64,000 nucleotides of DNA from Crotophaga sulcirostris. Its lineage: Eukaryota; Chordata; Aves; Cuculiformes; Crotophagidae. The stretch spans positions 56,691 to 120,690 of the forward strand of contig VYZB01000076.1 of NCBI GenBank assembly GCA_013397455.1, read 5' to 3'. The number at the start of each line of letters is the position of its first letter. Positions within the stretch are counted from its first letter, which is position 1. The position numbers and the translations under genes were made by a program. The notes beneath the pieces were generated by a model that worked only from the letters and a program-made list of their open reading frames with translations, did not search any database and was not told where the DNA came from. Shown piece after piece: positions 40,788 through 54,560 of this stretch.

Positions 40788-43700
40788 TGAAGAATAAGCA
40801 AATTTCTTTTTAACAAGCAAAAATCTTTTGAAGAGTTTACAATTTCCATTTCCATTATTTCCTGACTTCTAAAATGTTTCTCAGCAAAGTTTCTGTCCTT
40901 GATGAGTTATCTTTTTCAAAATTCCAAGTGTAGGTAATAAACCCATGGCATACTCTATTTGCACACATACTCATATATTCTATATAACATAAAACAGACC
41001 ATTGCAGAGGTCTTGAATAAACACATACCCCATTGTTGAACATGGAGTAAAAGTTTAAAACTGGTCAGTTTATTTTAAAGATTCCTATGAAAAACAAGTA
41101 TTGCTAGAGTGAAAGCACTGCAGTAATATAGGAGACTCCACCATGAAAGATACAGGCTAGCTCTTCTTTTGGTCCTTTCTCGCTTATTCTGTACTGATGC
41201 TTACAGAGCATTCATTAGCTTCCAAGACAATCTGCTCCTGAGTTATCAGTGGTTCAGAAATCTGTGGGGTATTTTTAAGAGGGTAATTTTTTTTTTTCTT
41301 TTCTAGTTCTTCCTCATTGTTTCCCCCTTTTGAGGAGACAACCAAGGAGTTCAAACAAGGGAGAACTTGCATCCTTTTTTTAGTATTAGTCTATGCTATT
41401 AGCTGCCCTGCTGCTTGTCACACAAAACCCAGAAATTACGTGTAAAACCATTACATAGGCATGCTATTTGCTATAATAATCAGGTGTTTTATTAGATGAG
41501 ACACATTTTAATTGTCATCTTTAGGTTTCAATGCTGAGATAATCAGGAGTAATTAACAACCACTGGGGTCAGAGATAATTTTTTTTTTAAATGAGATCCT
41601 TCTTTCTGGTGCATAGTTTCATGACAGCTTAACCCAAAAAATATGCAGTCATCTTCTGCAGCTGGCCCATCATATTGTGCTTCAGAAGTTGAAATTTACG
41701 TCAAGAATAATGAGCTCCTCCAGACTTTTTGCAGGTAAAAAATGTGTGGTTTCTAATTAAATTGTATGACTTAGACTGTTTAATTTTTTAAAAATTCCTG
41801 CTAGAAAAATAGAGGGCTTCATTGTCTCTATATTCACTTTTGCAGAGATCTGAAAGAATTATAAATCCAGGACACAAAACTGGGTAATGGCCTTTCTAAT
41901 CAAGTCCCTGCTTGGTTCCTACATCCCACTATTTGTGGCCCTGAAGATGCGAGTTACTGGTGCACAGTATGCAACAAATAAACATCATTATAATGCTTCA
42001 AGTTTTATTCTCGGTTTAAGTGTCTGAGTTTATGTACCTTTCATTTACCACTCCACAGAGGTACTCCTGGATTTTGCACCTAGAGGTGAAATTTGTCTTT
42101 TAGTGAACAATAAAGACCTGAAAATTGCACAAAATGTGTTGTATCTCATTAACCGTTGCAGAAGGTTTTCAGCATCTATGGTGGAACACTGTTGCTTCTG
42201 GTTTTATCCCTAAAATAAAACATATTTATTCAACAACTTCTTATGCATTGTTGAATTTCAAAGACAGAAGACTCTGTCCTTTTATATAAGCATGTTTCCA
42301 AAGATAAAAATAAGGTAGATCAAAATTCAACCTCTACCCAGGAAATTTTCAGAGTTCTCTATCTCCGTCCAACCTTTTGTTGTCCTCCAGGGATATTTTA
42401 GATTCAGCATGAAGTATTGGTATTTTACAAAAGAGAAGAAAAAAGGCATAAACCTTAATTTTTCTATCAAAAATCTAGAGTCCTAGAGTGCTAAAAGTAG
42501 GTTAGGATCTTTTTTCGTAAATAGAGATGGAATAAAAAAACTCACCAAGTCTGTAAAAAATGAAAATAACATAGAGACATTTCTGTCACTCAAAAAAAAT
42601 ACAGAAAAAATCAGGAGTATTGCAGTGAGATATTATTTAAATGGACTGTCTAACTATGCATCATTTGGGCGAGGTAGTGTTAAAACTGTCTCTTCAGACT
42701 TCCTGTAAAAGTAAGAATTGGTTTCAGTTATTTAAGTTGAAATATCTGTACTACTTGCTTGGAATAGTGATGGAGGATGTCAAAGGGTATTCCTAAAGCT
42801 CAAACAAGCATTAATAGCACCTTCAATATTCTTGCACACAGATTTAAACTCTTCAGTTGAAATCTTTATGGAAGCCAGAAAATCTGGTCTTGAAACCAAT
42901 CTTGCTCAGACCCTGGAGGGTGAAGAGAAAATCATTACACATACTCCTCATCTGCTGACTTAAGTGGAATGAAATTATGTAGTCTTTAAAGCAATAGAAG
43001 TATCATTTACAGTCAGAGCCCTGCGGCAGTATGACCCTTCTTTCTCTAAGCTGTAGTTATTGGCAATGCCAGCATGAGACCCACAGCTTAGACTCCACCT
43101 TCTCTCCTCATTACAAATGACCTTCTTTGTAGTCCTGGACCCTCCATGTTTTTGATGTAGATGCCACACAGTCAACTGCGCAGTGCAAGAAAGAGAGAAG
43201 AAGAAAAAAACATGACATTTGCAGAAGGTGTATTTAAAAGTCATCCGTACGTGTCACTCAGACTAAAGCAGCTATTTCTTGTTCTGTGCCCAACCCACAT
43301 ACAACATGCTGAACAACTTCCCACAAAAACTTCTAGTTTAAAATATTAGGAAAAGATTAAAAATGCAGGCTTGAGATTAGTAATTTGTTTTCATTCAGGT
43401 TATAAAATACTTGCTTTCGTGAAAATACTCACTTTAGCTACTGTTCATTCATCAGTGTCTCTGTTGTGTAAATACAGACGAAGCTCTTCATATTTGAGTT
43501 AAATTTCAATTGCACAAACTGGTGAGAGAGAAAACTCTGTCTTTTCTGAAGACTGATTACAAGACTGTGCCTTCAGGGGTTTTGGTCTTATACCTATTAC
43601 ACATAGAAAAATCAGATAGTCCACTCTAGGTGTTAAAGAAATAATTTCTCTTAGGTTGAAATCTTTGAGTCTCATTATGAACTTCATAAAAATGCTCTGT

Positions 43701-44935
43701 TAAACTTACCACAAATAAAGCTGCTAACAGGACCTTCTAGGTCTTCTGAGACTGTGATCAGACCACACAACAGTGACTCAAAGCAAGTACAATATTTACA
43801 ACACAAATCAGTGGGAGGTTACATTACTTAGGTAGTTTTCGAGATTCTCTATTCATGTTGAGTCTGCTTAGGGTTTAGAAACTTTGGGAGGTGACTCCTA
43901 TCACTGAACTTCATGAAATGCAGTTTCTATTTAAGGTTTAAATTCTAGCTATACTTAAACTAGAAGAATAACCTGCACCGTACACATCTTTTCCTACAAA
44001 TGTTAACTTCTCACAAGTTACCTTGTACCTTAGAACTACAGCAGTTATCTTCTGAAAATCCCTTTTCTCCCCACATTCTGACCTCTCAAAGAAACTAGAA
44101 AATGCACTTGTTGGTAAGATGACTTACATGTTTTCTGGTTTCTTATATCCCAAAGAATGGTGTAATAGAACTCTGCCCTGATATTATCTAAGAAGAACGT
44201 AAGGAGACATTTCAACTGAGGAAATCCAGCCTCCATCAGCTGAATATCTACTCTGAGATGCCATGTTTCCAATGACATCTGTTATTGACAATATGCCATA
44301 AACACATCATACTCATCAGCACTGGTAGACATTCATATACTCTTCCCACTGCTTCTAGTCCACAACATATTTGCTAAATCCAGAGAAGTCTGGATTTAAG
44401 ATCTGGATTTCTTATTTTCTGTTCTCTATCTGCATTAAGATACCAGGAAACAGCAACTATTTCCATTGTTGTTTGCTAGTTGCAGTGGGGAATTTATTTT
44501 ATCATAATGGAAGAAGCTTTGTATGGAAAATAAGCCATACATTACTATGTACTTCAAGCTGTAGAAAGTGCTTGAGAGCTGTTTTGTTAACATGGCACAC
44601 TGGCATAAACTCAGGCTTTCAAAACAAGATATAAAAGTAAACAAACCACGTAAGATGTATAACCTAAATATAGTAGACCTATTTCCATTCTTAAGAGCAG
44701 TTTTTTACCACTAAATATAAGGATATAGCTGTGAAATGCCCTTTAATGCTGATTTGAGACTGTTGAATGTCTTGCTGTACAGTTCCAAAGTTAAATCTCA
44801 AAGTACTGTGCTAATAATACATCCCAAAATCCATATCTTGTCATTGTATTGAACTGTTTCCTGCAATTAAATGATTTCCCTTAAGAAAGACTACAGCATC
44901 TAAAGCAAGAGATGCTTTTATAGGATGCATATAGG
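40788..44935. other. Unique non-coding sequence
   Basis: No gene or repeat recognised. The longest frames, - 42975-43244 (89 codons) and + 44371-44634 (87 codons), have no visible domain and overlap frames on the other strand. Short poly-T runs occur at 41288 and 41580. Confidence 0.65.
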
Positions 44936-45322
44936 ATGAGGGAATCTCAAATATTTAGTATTAGAAAGAGGACGTCATTACAATCAGAGCCTGGGCTGAA
45001 TATGTTATGCCTTAGAAAAAAGATTCTGAAATTTCCTCAGATTTTTAATAACAGTGTTCAAATTTGCAAGAGAAGGCTAGGAAATCTGAACACCTTAATC
45101 AAGAAATGTGAGTTACCTGTAGAATATGATCCTGAAGTATCAGGAGCACTTACTGTAGAAAATGTTATATTTCAGATTTTGAAATCTCCTGATGTCCAGT
45201 TGATGGGGGTGGGTTGGAGAGCCTGTATAGGAACAGCACACAAGGAAAGTGATGTGTTTGCTAAGCTGATCAATAGCATGATTAACTTGGCCAAGCAAAA
45301 GACTGATCAATCTTATTATTGA
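44936..45322 (+). other. 128-codon open frame, unrecognised, doubtful
   Basis: The frame begins with ATG at 44936 and ends with TGA at 45320-45322. The product would be basic in its first half (repeated KR, RKK, CKRR) and more mixed later (VEYDPEVSGALTVENVIF, then QLMGVGWRACIGTAHKESD), without signal peptide, membrane segment or motif I know. Its composition is more protein-like than most other frames here. However, one frame of this length is roughly what chance predicts in 64 kb of such DNA, and no promoter, splice site or poly-A signal is tied to it. Its last 22 codons and the stop lie in a perfect inverted repeat. It could be an exon, an old coding relic or chance; chance is most likely. 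Confidence 0.15.
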
Positions 45323-45337
45323 TCAGCTTAGCAAACA
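45255..45337. repeat. Perfect 21-bp inverted repeat with nested arm copy
   Basis: The left arm (45255-45275, starting TGTTTGCTAAGCTGATCAAT) and the right arm (45317-45337) are exact reverse complements with a 41-nt spacer. Within the spacer, CTGATCAAT recurs at 45303-45311, so the right arm can also pair with this nearer copy over 9 bp (45318-45326) with a 6-nt loop. The total length of 83 nt is like a pre-microRNA, but a perfect stem and a long, mostly unpaired loop are not typical of one. A replication template switch that copied one arm from the other would explain it. Confidence 0.9.
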
Positions 45338-48300
45338 TATTAGTGTGCCTGTGTAGTATGGCTACACTGTGTCTATCAGTGTTTCATCAGAATATCCATG
45401 CATCGAGTTATTCAAATGAACCTGCATGCTTTTTGTCCAGAACCAAAGGAGAGAGAAATTGATCACAGTCTCTTGCACAGAAGGCAGAAAACTGAAATTA
45501 GATTTATATGTTCAAAAAAGTAGATTATTTAAATATAGAATGAAAAATAAATCTTCCATTATCACATTTTTTTATGGAATCTCTATGACAGATAGCTATA
45601 TTTCTTAAAGCAGTTTAGTTCCTATTTTGACTTTTTTTGGAAAATATGTCTTAGTTCAATGAAGACATACACACCTGTAATGCTCCCTGAACTCTGAAAC
45701 ATGTCAGATTTTTTTTTTTTCTCCAATGGTTATGTGACCTTAAAAGCCATACTTTAAAAATTGATGTAGCTTAGGGTTAAAAAAAATGAACTGAGATTGT
45801 ATAAGTGAGTTGGTGTTATCCAGCTGGATTCAGATCTAATCAATCAGCTCTTGTTCAAGGTTAGATGTCTGTGAAGATCCATTTTTTAGAGAAACTTGAG
45901 TATTTGTTTGTTTGCTGCTAAAAAAGTACTTCAAAAGGTTTGTGTTTCAGAGGTTAAATTTTAAGATATTGGAGAAACATTTATGTGTATTTCCACAAAT
46001 GGATTTACAGTTTTTGACATGCTATCTACCCTGCTGATTATCAGTTTTTTCCCGTTATCTGTCTCTACCTTTGTCTTTCAGTTTGTCTGTCTTTCTGTAT
46101 AAATTCAGACTTCGTGAAACGCTTCTGGATTCAGTAAAATTCAATAGAGTGAAAATTTCTTTCATACTCTCTTTTATAGAGAACTTGAAGTAACTGAGAA
46201 AGAAACTGCATTTTCATAACTCTCTGTTCTTTGCTTCTTTTCACACTTTTTCTCTGAACATCCGAGGGCAGGGTAGGTTCCATGGTTTTGTAACATGCTG
46301 ATTATAAAAATTAGTAGCAATGCTTACACACTCAGAGTCTGAAAATCTGTAGTAACTTCACTGATACTAATTCAGAACAAATATTGATTTTCTTGTGTAA
46401 ATCTCAGAGTAAAGGCAACAGGTCAAGCATGAAATAAGAGTGAGTACCCACAATGCCACAAGAACTCATAAGCAAAATGCAGCCAAAAATGAAAGAGCAT
46501 ATATTCAGACTAATAGTGGACACAGCATTCCACCATATCATCTACCAGTCAGTATTTCTGGAAAAATGTATATTAACACTAGGCTAAACTCTAGCATGGT
46601 CCTTTCCTGAGTTTTTTTCTGCAGGATTGTATGACATATCATAATCACTTTCGCAAAGGACAGGAAGAGGTAAAGGCACAAATGTCTTCTGAGGTATGCC
46701 TTTTCTTGATCCTACAAGATTGTGCCATTGTGCGTGAAAACAAAGTTTACTGTCTTCAAAGGATTCACTTCATGTTTTTGCTACCTGAGTCTTGCCTTTA
46801 AATTTCTACATCAGAGAGTAAATCTGTTATATCTCTAAAGGTTTCTATTATGGATTTATGCTGACTCCCTTTACATGTTTGAAATACTTTTTTTCTAATA
46901 ATTGCATGTATTGGTCTGTATCCTAGAATTTCAATACCTTATTTGGGAGATGTGGAAATACATTTTAAATCCTTTCTTTCCAGTTTCCCTTTCACTCATA
47001 TGTGTTATTTACATTTACATGTGTCCTGAACAGCCCATCCACATTTCCATTATTTCTTTCCAGCTGGTACTTTATTTCAACTTCTTCAAAGTCAGAGTGT
47101 GGCAGACTTGCCATCCATCATTGTCTAAGAGCTCTTAATTTGGCTATAGAGAGTGTGAAAGCAGGTTAGAATGCTGTGCTAAGTCACAAATATAGGATCA
47201 GACAAGCCTTTGCAAAGACTCTCAGTAATTATTAGAGCTCTTTGAAACCTGCTGGCCTAAGTTTGAATGAGTTCGAGTGAAAATTACTGGTGCTCAGTTT
47301 GTACATTTTCAAGACCTCTAGCTTTCACATCGCATTCTGAATTAATGAGAAACCAAAAATTCAGGTGAGATGCTTTGAATGCTTGAAAGAGTTTCCATAT
47401 TGTTGCACAGTACTCCCTCGTATCTCTCAGTCTCGGGATGGATAAAAGCCATTCACAGAAGCACCAGCACAAATTAAGAAAATGCTATGATTCTCAAAAC
47501 CTGAAAGAGCAAAACAGGGAAGCCACCTGGACATGAAGGGCTACATTACCTAAACAGGATCACAGGAAGATTTGTACCCATCCTGTACCCAGGGAGCAGT
47601 GGAGGTTCAGCCTCACAGCAATGCTGTGTTGAAGACATCAGCAAAGAATATTGTGAATACTGTGCTATCCACCTCTCTTACAGCAGATGTAACCTCAAAC
47701 CAGACTTTCAAACACCTACTGTGATCCTTTCTGCCAGGAAGTGAAAGACAGAAATTTTTGACCATGAAAAGCATAGGTTAAGGTAATCCAATTCAAATTT
47801 GAATGCTCGAAGTCTGCTGTAATTGAAATGATGAACCTTTGCTTATGCTACTTGCTACAAATGCATATGGTGATGCAAAGCCAAAAATAGTTTTACAGAT
47901 GGGTGAGAGTAATGCTAACTTGGGGAGTATTTCTCTGCTTTTTTTTTTTTTTCTAGTGTAACCTTTACCCTGTTAATTTTAATCTTGAAGAAAATATAAA
48001 ATATAATATGGACCATTTAAAATATGATGGCTTTACATCAAATACACTACTGGATAAACATTGACTTCTTGATTCAGAGCACTGAAACAATGACACTTTT
48101 TCTCATCATGTGACAGTCATGAAGTCCAGTTCTTGAAAGTTTTCAGCAGGCATGTTTGCATGGATGGGTAAAAACAGAACCAGCCTCAATTTGCCTGTTT
48201 TCACCCTGACCAGACAAAAGTCAACTCTGGTCCAGAATAGAGGCTTTAGCACCGAGCATTCCAAGTCATATGCCTCATCTTTCAGCAGAGTAACTTAGCT

Positions 48301-50359
48301 TCAACCTAGTGACTCATGAAAGTATCTGTAGGTCATACTAAATTCAGTGGATAGATTCAGGTGATTATCTTCCATTAAAATATTAAACGGTATAGCGTTG
48401 ATTGAACTGTTCTGTTCATTATAATTTTTACATCTTCTCTCCTTTCTTCAAGGATTTTTTTTCCTTATTGAGGTTCCTTTTGCAATTGACATGACCTGAC
48501 AACAGATAACAGAATAACAAGAACTGGCACTGAATTATATTGCTAAGCGTCTTCACTGAATAACTAGAAAATGGGTGTCAAATGCTCACACCAACACAAG
48601 CAGCTGTTGAGTTCAGTATTCAATTTCAGAACGAATCTTATTTATAGTCAGCAGATCTTTTTGTAAAAGCACTAAAAATAATGAAGAAAATGGCTGGGTT
48701 TATGAGAACATCATAATATGAGTTAAGCCTCAGTGGCAGCACTTAATAATTCTCATCTCCAGATGCTTTTCCGACATTTTCTGAAAGTTTTCCAAGGTGA
48801 CTACAAATGGTACACAGTCAAATTAAAAAAGATCACTAGGGTTATTACAGTTCTTTTTCTTAGTTCCTTCAGTCTTTGTCAGCTTACTCTGCACTTAATG
48901 TTTAGAGTCATGTAGTGGACTTAATAATACACAAAGAAATTCTAACCTTACTATTCAATATTACTGAAATTCAAAAAGGCATTTTCCTAAAACGCTTATG
49001 TAATTTTCTTTTTGCTTTCTATCGAAGAATATTGGTTTCCATGAACTGGAACTCTTTTTCAATGCTCTTTCTGATATTGTAGTTTGTAGCACTTTTATTT
49101 CCTAAAACAGAAACAGGCTTATTGCTCTCTCTCTTTCCCTAGTATCCAGAGTGTAACATGCTAAAGCTCTAGTCATCTTCATAGTAGTGACAAAACTCTG
49201 CATGACCATACAATAAATCCAACTAAGTATTTTCAGTCATATTAACTGTTGTTTCTCGTATCTGTTACTCGAGTCTTCTGCCACAGAAAGCATTTCTGGT
49301 TTTATGTTCTACACATACTTTTCTCTTCCTTTTAAATAGAGCATGGGGTTTTATAATGGCCCCTCACTCATCAGCTTCACAGACATCATTCCACATCATA
49401 CACTTGATTCTGACTCAAGTGGCTATGACTTCACCCCATGTGAAGTGGTCCTAACACTGTATTTCTCCTCTGGTATCATTCCTATTATGGCCTCAATATC
49501 ACTTTGGTTCAAGTAGAGATATGACGTACCAGCACAAGGAATTCTCAATAGGTATAGATAAATTGTGACATATTCTGAACCAATTAAATACAATGAACCT
49601 GAAAAATCACAACTGGATTTTCCCCTACTTTTCTGTAACATTTGTGTCTATCTAACTTTTGTTAACCTATTTTCATGTTACAAGTTGATGTATATTCATA
49701 GCTGGAAATAACTTTCTGAGGTCCATCCATGAAAGGACAAGGATTTAACTCATACACAAATGTGAATATAAATCACATTACACTGGTTAACTGTTAAGTT
49801 TACTTCAGTAATCTTAGCATATAGAGGACCAAAAAGGCTGGTACAATGATATTTACCAGAATTTATAACAAACTTTCACTTGGTACAATTACCTCAGTGT
49901 ATACAAGGCCAAAGCAAATTGTTAGTATGCAATACTATCCTGAAACTCAGTATTCACAGATAACTTGGCACCCATGTTATCTTTATTCCACTCAAAAATT
50001 CACATGCACAAAATGTATACAGTCTCATTTTCTGTCACTAAAGATTATTTCTCTGCCTGCTTTTGATCACTCATTAATATAAAAAACTATTGGGGTGGGT
50101 TTTTTTCATAGTCCACTTTATTCTGATTCAAGTGTATTGATTTTTCTTTAAACAATCACTTAAATTATATTACATTGAAACATATGGCTTCTGAGTGTGC
50201 ACCCAGCCAAACCAGTAGACTTCCTCTCTGTCAATTTTTTGCTTCCATGTTATATACCAAAAGAAATTAATTTAAAAAAATAGAAGTAAAATTCATTGTA
50301 ATTGCCTCACACTTTTCTCCCACTCTATCACCTTAAAAAGTTGCCTGGTACTATGCATT
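45338..50359. other. Unique non-coding sequence
   Basis: No gene or repeat recognised. Frames reach 78 codons only. Poly-T runs lie at 45709-45720 (T12) and 47939-47952 (T14, followed by CTAG, so acceptor-like by appearance only). Confidence 0.65.
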
Positions 50360-50500
50360 CACACACTCCCCAAGTAAGATTTACAGTCTAAACAGATGAA
50401 GAAAAAGAGACAATCGTTTCCATTTTGCTCCTGAAAAAGGCATGGATACTAAACTACCCGGCCAAGGTTCTTCGGAATGTCAATGGCAGTGCCAACAAAA
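50360..50500 (-). mobile_element. MIR-like SINE relic
   Basis: The plus strand matches the reverse complement of a MIR-type core and tail: TTTACAGTCTAAACAGATGA, then CCATTTTG, AGGCATGGATACTAAACTAC, GGCCAAGGTTC and TCAATGGCAGTGCC. These follow in the same order as the ancient core's 'cattttacagatg', 'aggttaa', 'cccaaggtcac' and 'ggcagagc' words. Strongly diverged and edges approximate. Confidence 0.5.
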
Positions 50501-53500
50501 GGCCCCCAATTTTCTAAATATCTATTTTGTTCTTAAACAGAAAATCATCTGGAAAAAAAAGAGGTCCATTTTCATATTATAACTGCCTAGTATATGTTCT
50601 GGCAAACCTAAATGTGCCAGGCAAAATAATTTTTGGCATGTGTCTGTTTTAATCTGATTTTATGAGTAAAAAGTCCAATTGATACATATGCATAGGCAAC
50701 GCCTTCTGAGAAACTCTATGGAATGCATCCATCTAATGTGATCTAATTATTCAAGTTTCATCCTCTAAAATTTGAAATCAGTAGATCATCTCATTAGAAA
50801 AAGAATGATTGGAACAAATATAAATGCAACTTTTTTTTGGAAAGTGGTGGATTTTGTACAAGAAAAATGTCAGGTTTCAGCTACTGAGTATAAGATGGTC
50901 ACACAGAACAAGGTAAACTGCATGGTTCATATGTTCAGCTGTACTTATTCTTAACTGGATCCAGAAGTCTATAAAAAGTCAGCCGGCAGTCTGGCTTGCA
51001 TGACTATGGCCATATGTACCACCTATGGTAACAAATTCTGCAATGGGATACCCGTCTGGAAAGAATCATGGACAGTAGGTGAGCATGGCATTCAGGAAGC
51101 TTGCTTGGTTGCTTTCAGAGTTTTGGATGATGCAATAGTTAATAAGAAGTTCCATTTTCCATGAAGTTTAGAAATAATTCATAAGCATCCTTTTCTCATG
51201 TAACTAAATTCTGAAATAACACAAATAAAAGGTGACCATCAGAATGTGTTAAAATGCAGTTTAAGTGATTCATCATTTGTTTTTTTCTGTTACTTTCTTG
51301 TACTTTATCTGCAGTTAACAGAACTTTTTGAATGACTTAACTCAGGTCATCTGGCTGAAAATGACATATTTTGAATCCTAAAGACAAAATCTGAGGGTTC
51401 TGGCACTGAGAATACAAGCAGAACCAAACCTGTACATCTTCTCAACCTAGCAATGCATTTTCATCATGCATATAACTTCTCTGTGTCTATAGGCAACCTT
51501 TCTTGGAATGATGCAATCTTGCCTTAGATCTGAGACTTTCCTCATGAAGAAAAATGATCCTAACCAGTCACTTACACTGAGCCTATTACGTTCACTTACT
51601 CCATACGGCACTATAAAGCTCTATTTATCTGAACACATATGGGTTAGCTCTTAGGTATATACTTGTCAGATGGGGCTTACTTTCTTTAAACACAGTCTGT
51701 ATTAACAGCAACTTGTATCCTAAGTTTTCTTGCTCACTGTTGTTCTGCTCTTTTCCCACCCCTGAATATCAGTGTTGCCAGCAAGTTATTGACGTCAATG
51801 GCTAAATGGTTTTAAAATGCTACCAACACATTAAGCCACACGTAAACACTTTAAAAGTAGTGAACCCAGCCTATAATTTCTCAAATATTTATATATTTAC
51901 ACATGTATTTCTGGGTTATATATATATATATAAATATTCACACAAATAAATGCAAATGTATGTTTAGATGCATGCGCACAATCATATTCAGGTGCAAGCT
52001 AACAGAAATGACAAGTCAAGGATACATAATTTTAACTCAAAGTTATTGCTTTCTCTGCTAGAAGGCAAAGACATGTTTACATTGATCGCAAAGGGCCATG
52101 ACCTAAAGTCATCATCTGGCTTTCAATAATAGTATAAGTTGTACCAAGCTTGACAGGGCAGCTAAACACAGTAGTGAGGATCTACATTCAGAGTCATGCA
52201 CATGCTAGCTCTACAACCACTGGTTAGCTGAGGATTATTAATCACAATAAGGAGAACTAATGGGAATATGGAGAGGAGCTGCTTGTGTCTCAGTGGGTGC
52301 AATCATGACAGAGCTGTCAGAAGATCCATAGTATAAGAACGAGCGCAGAGTTGTTTTGAGCAAATAGTTCATATCACTGCTTTAAACTGTTCATGAAAGT
52401 CACTGCACATAACAGAGAATGAAGTGTTTAAGCAGTGGCACCAGAAACTTCAGGGATTTGCTTAAAATTCAGCATGCATATTGCTAACAATCCAGTACGT
52501 GTCTTTAAAATTTCAATGCACATCTGTGGGTGAATGCATGTTTTTTAAAGCTCTGCTTCACATTGTCCTAAGGTTCTCCACAAATGGTATTAATGTTAAT
52601 GAGATCTCTATAGTCCTACAAAAGAGGTCATTGAGCATTACGCTTCATGCAGCCATATCATTGGGTTTCAGGTTGTGCAGTGGTAAGCCCTAAGAGATTG
52701 CCATTGTAGAAAGAGAATTGACTGAAACACAAAAGAACTGGAATTTGGATGAAATCAAATTTCAAACAGTTCAGATGATTATCTGACACTCTCACAAGTT
52801 AATTTTCTGGGAAAATGTTTTTATCCTTCCTTCCTTTGAGATGATTCAGTCCTCCAGATCTCTGTGAAACTGCTGTAGTCCAGGGCATCTCTCATTTCTC
52901 CATATCATGGAGCTTGTTTCACTGTGTGCTAGTAATGAAAGACAGCTCAAGACAGCTCTACTTTTCTGAAAATGGGAATTCAAGAAAAATGAGGAGCCCT
53001 CCAAGATGTTTCTAAAATCAATGTCTGGATATAAGCAAAACTATTGCGGCCATTCCCCTGGTGTAGACAATCTCAGCTAAGTACGAAAGCACTGAAAATA
53101 GTTGTCTGTAACACTCCATTAATATAATGGGGGGCTAGCCAAAAGGAAAAGGGAAAAGCTTTATTCTCTTTTTGAATATTTTAATGGTCAATCTGAAATG
53201 TGCACTACCTAATAGCAGACTAAAACACACCTCAACAAAGGCATCCACTGGGAATTGTTGCAGCTTTAGACAAGATGTATTATGGGAGAAGGCAATGGGA
53301 AATATGAAAATGAGTCAAGGTTTCCTTTACAAGCATACCAATTAGAAGGGTTAAAGTAAAATCTAAGATGAAAAAATCCTCTAAATTCAAATTCTAAATT
53401 AAAATTGGAGTGTGGGAGGAAAATTGAACATGGTTTGTCTAGCAGCAACAGTAAATAATGTCCTTCGTCCTCCTTATGCTGCCAGGAACACCCACTGGCA

Positions 53501-53739
53501 CAAGTTTCTGTATTTCAGAAGTGTCTACTCGTTAGTTTAGCAGACCTAAATAAAGAGTTAACCTAACCACCAAGTTCCTGAGTTGCCGCATTATATTTGG
53601 CCTTAAAATGACCTTTCAAGACCTGGTCTCATTTTTAGAGAGTAACTTATTTTTTTCCTACCTTTCTTTTCTTTCATTTTGGATCCTTCCTTTTCTTTTT
53701 CTCCTCTCAATCTTTTGTACATAAACTATATACCAGCCA
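50501..53739. other. Unique non-coding sequence
   Basis: No gene or transposon recognised; frames reach 70 codons. A (TA)8 microsatellite lies at 51917-51932. Confidence 0.65.
51917..51932 (+). repeat. (TA)8 microsatellite
   Basis: Eight consecutive TA units in an AT-rich context. Potentially polymorphic in length. Confidence 0.9.
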
Positions 53740-54560
53740 TTAGCAGTGCAATACATTCAGAGATTTATTTGTGATGATATGAAGTGCGATTACTAAAATT
53801 GTTTTGCTTTTGAGCATACGTAAACCACTTTGTTTTCCTGCCTGATATTTTCCCAAAGTCCTTCCTGCTCCTGTTGCCTGCCCACCAGTTTTGGCAGCAT
53901 GGAAAAAAAGAAAAGCTACGATAATACCTGAGCAACTGAAGCCCCCACATGAATAAAGCACTTAAGACGAAGACTGTATAATTAAATGAAGACTTGCACT
54001 CAAGCCTCCCCTTGCAGTGAGGCAGTTATTAAGCGGAGGGAAACCTACGATCATTACCCAGCAAAGAGTACGATGACTGGCTGCTCGGTGTCAGGCCTCC
54101 GGTGGCCAGCTTTGTCACCGGCGCGGAAAGGAGAGTTCACTTTCTGTCAAAACTGGCTTTGCCAAATGTTATCATTTTAAATGCCGTGAAAGAGAGGGAG
54201 CTGGGCCTAGGGGTATACACAGCCCCATATGCTGGTGACAGTGATACAAGTGTAATTCTAGACTATTAGAGTGACACATAAGATCATTTCTGCCCCAGAA
54301 CATGAGACAGCTGAGGGGATTATGCAGGACAGGCTGTCACGCAATAAAATTTTCAGAAATCTGTTAACCCCAGCTCAGACCCAGTGAATATTTTATTGCT
54401 TAACACTGAGAAAAAGTATATTTATTAACTATAGAAAGATATAGCCGAGAGGCTGGGCAGATGAAAGGTTACAGCAAAACGAATTCACTTGCTATCCTAC
54501 TGTAAAAAGTAGCAGCGTGATCGTGGAGCTAAGGAGAAGGAAAAATACCCTCACAGATCT
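53740..54560. promoter_or_regulatory. Candidate conserved enhancer-like block
   Basis: The stretch differs from its surroundings by balanced base composition, few homopolymers and a cluster of CpGs (for example ACCGGCGCGGA at 54117-54127, plus CGs at about 54034, 54049, 54071 and 54086). It contains many homeodomain/E-box type words: CACTTAAG (53959-53966, NKX2-like), TAATTAA (53979-53985), CAGCTG (54308-54313) and GGATTA (54317-54322). These features are typical of developmental conserved non-coding elements in gene deserts. Frames on both strands (60 to 73 codons) do not look like an exon. Function and conservation are inferred, not seen. Confidence 0.3.

Noticed and set aside
47939..47956. 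T14 followed by CTAG, a strong-looking splice acceptor
   Set aside because: Downstream sequence has no open frame of note and no donor in a reasonable position; poly-T runs are frequent here.
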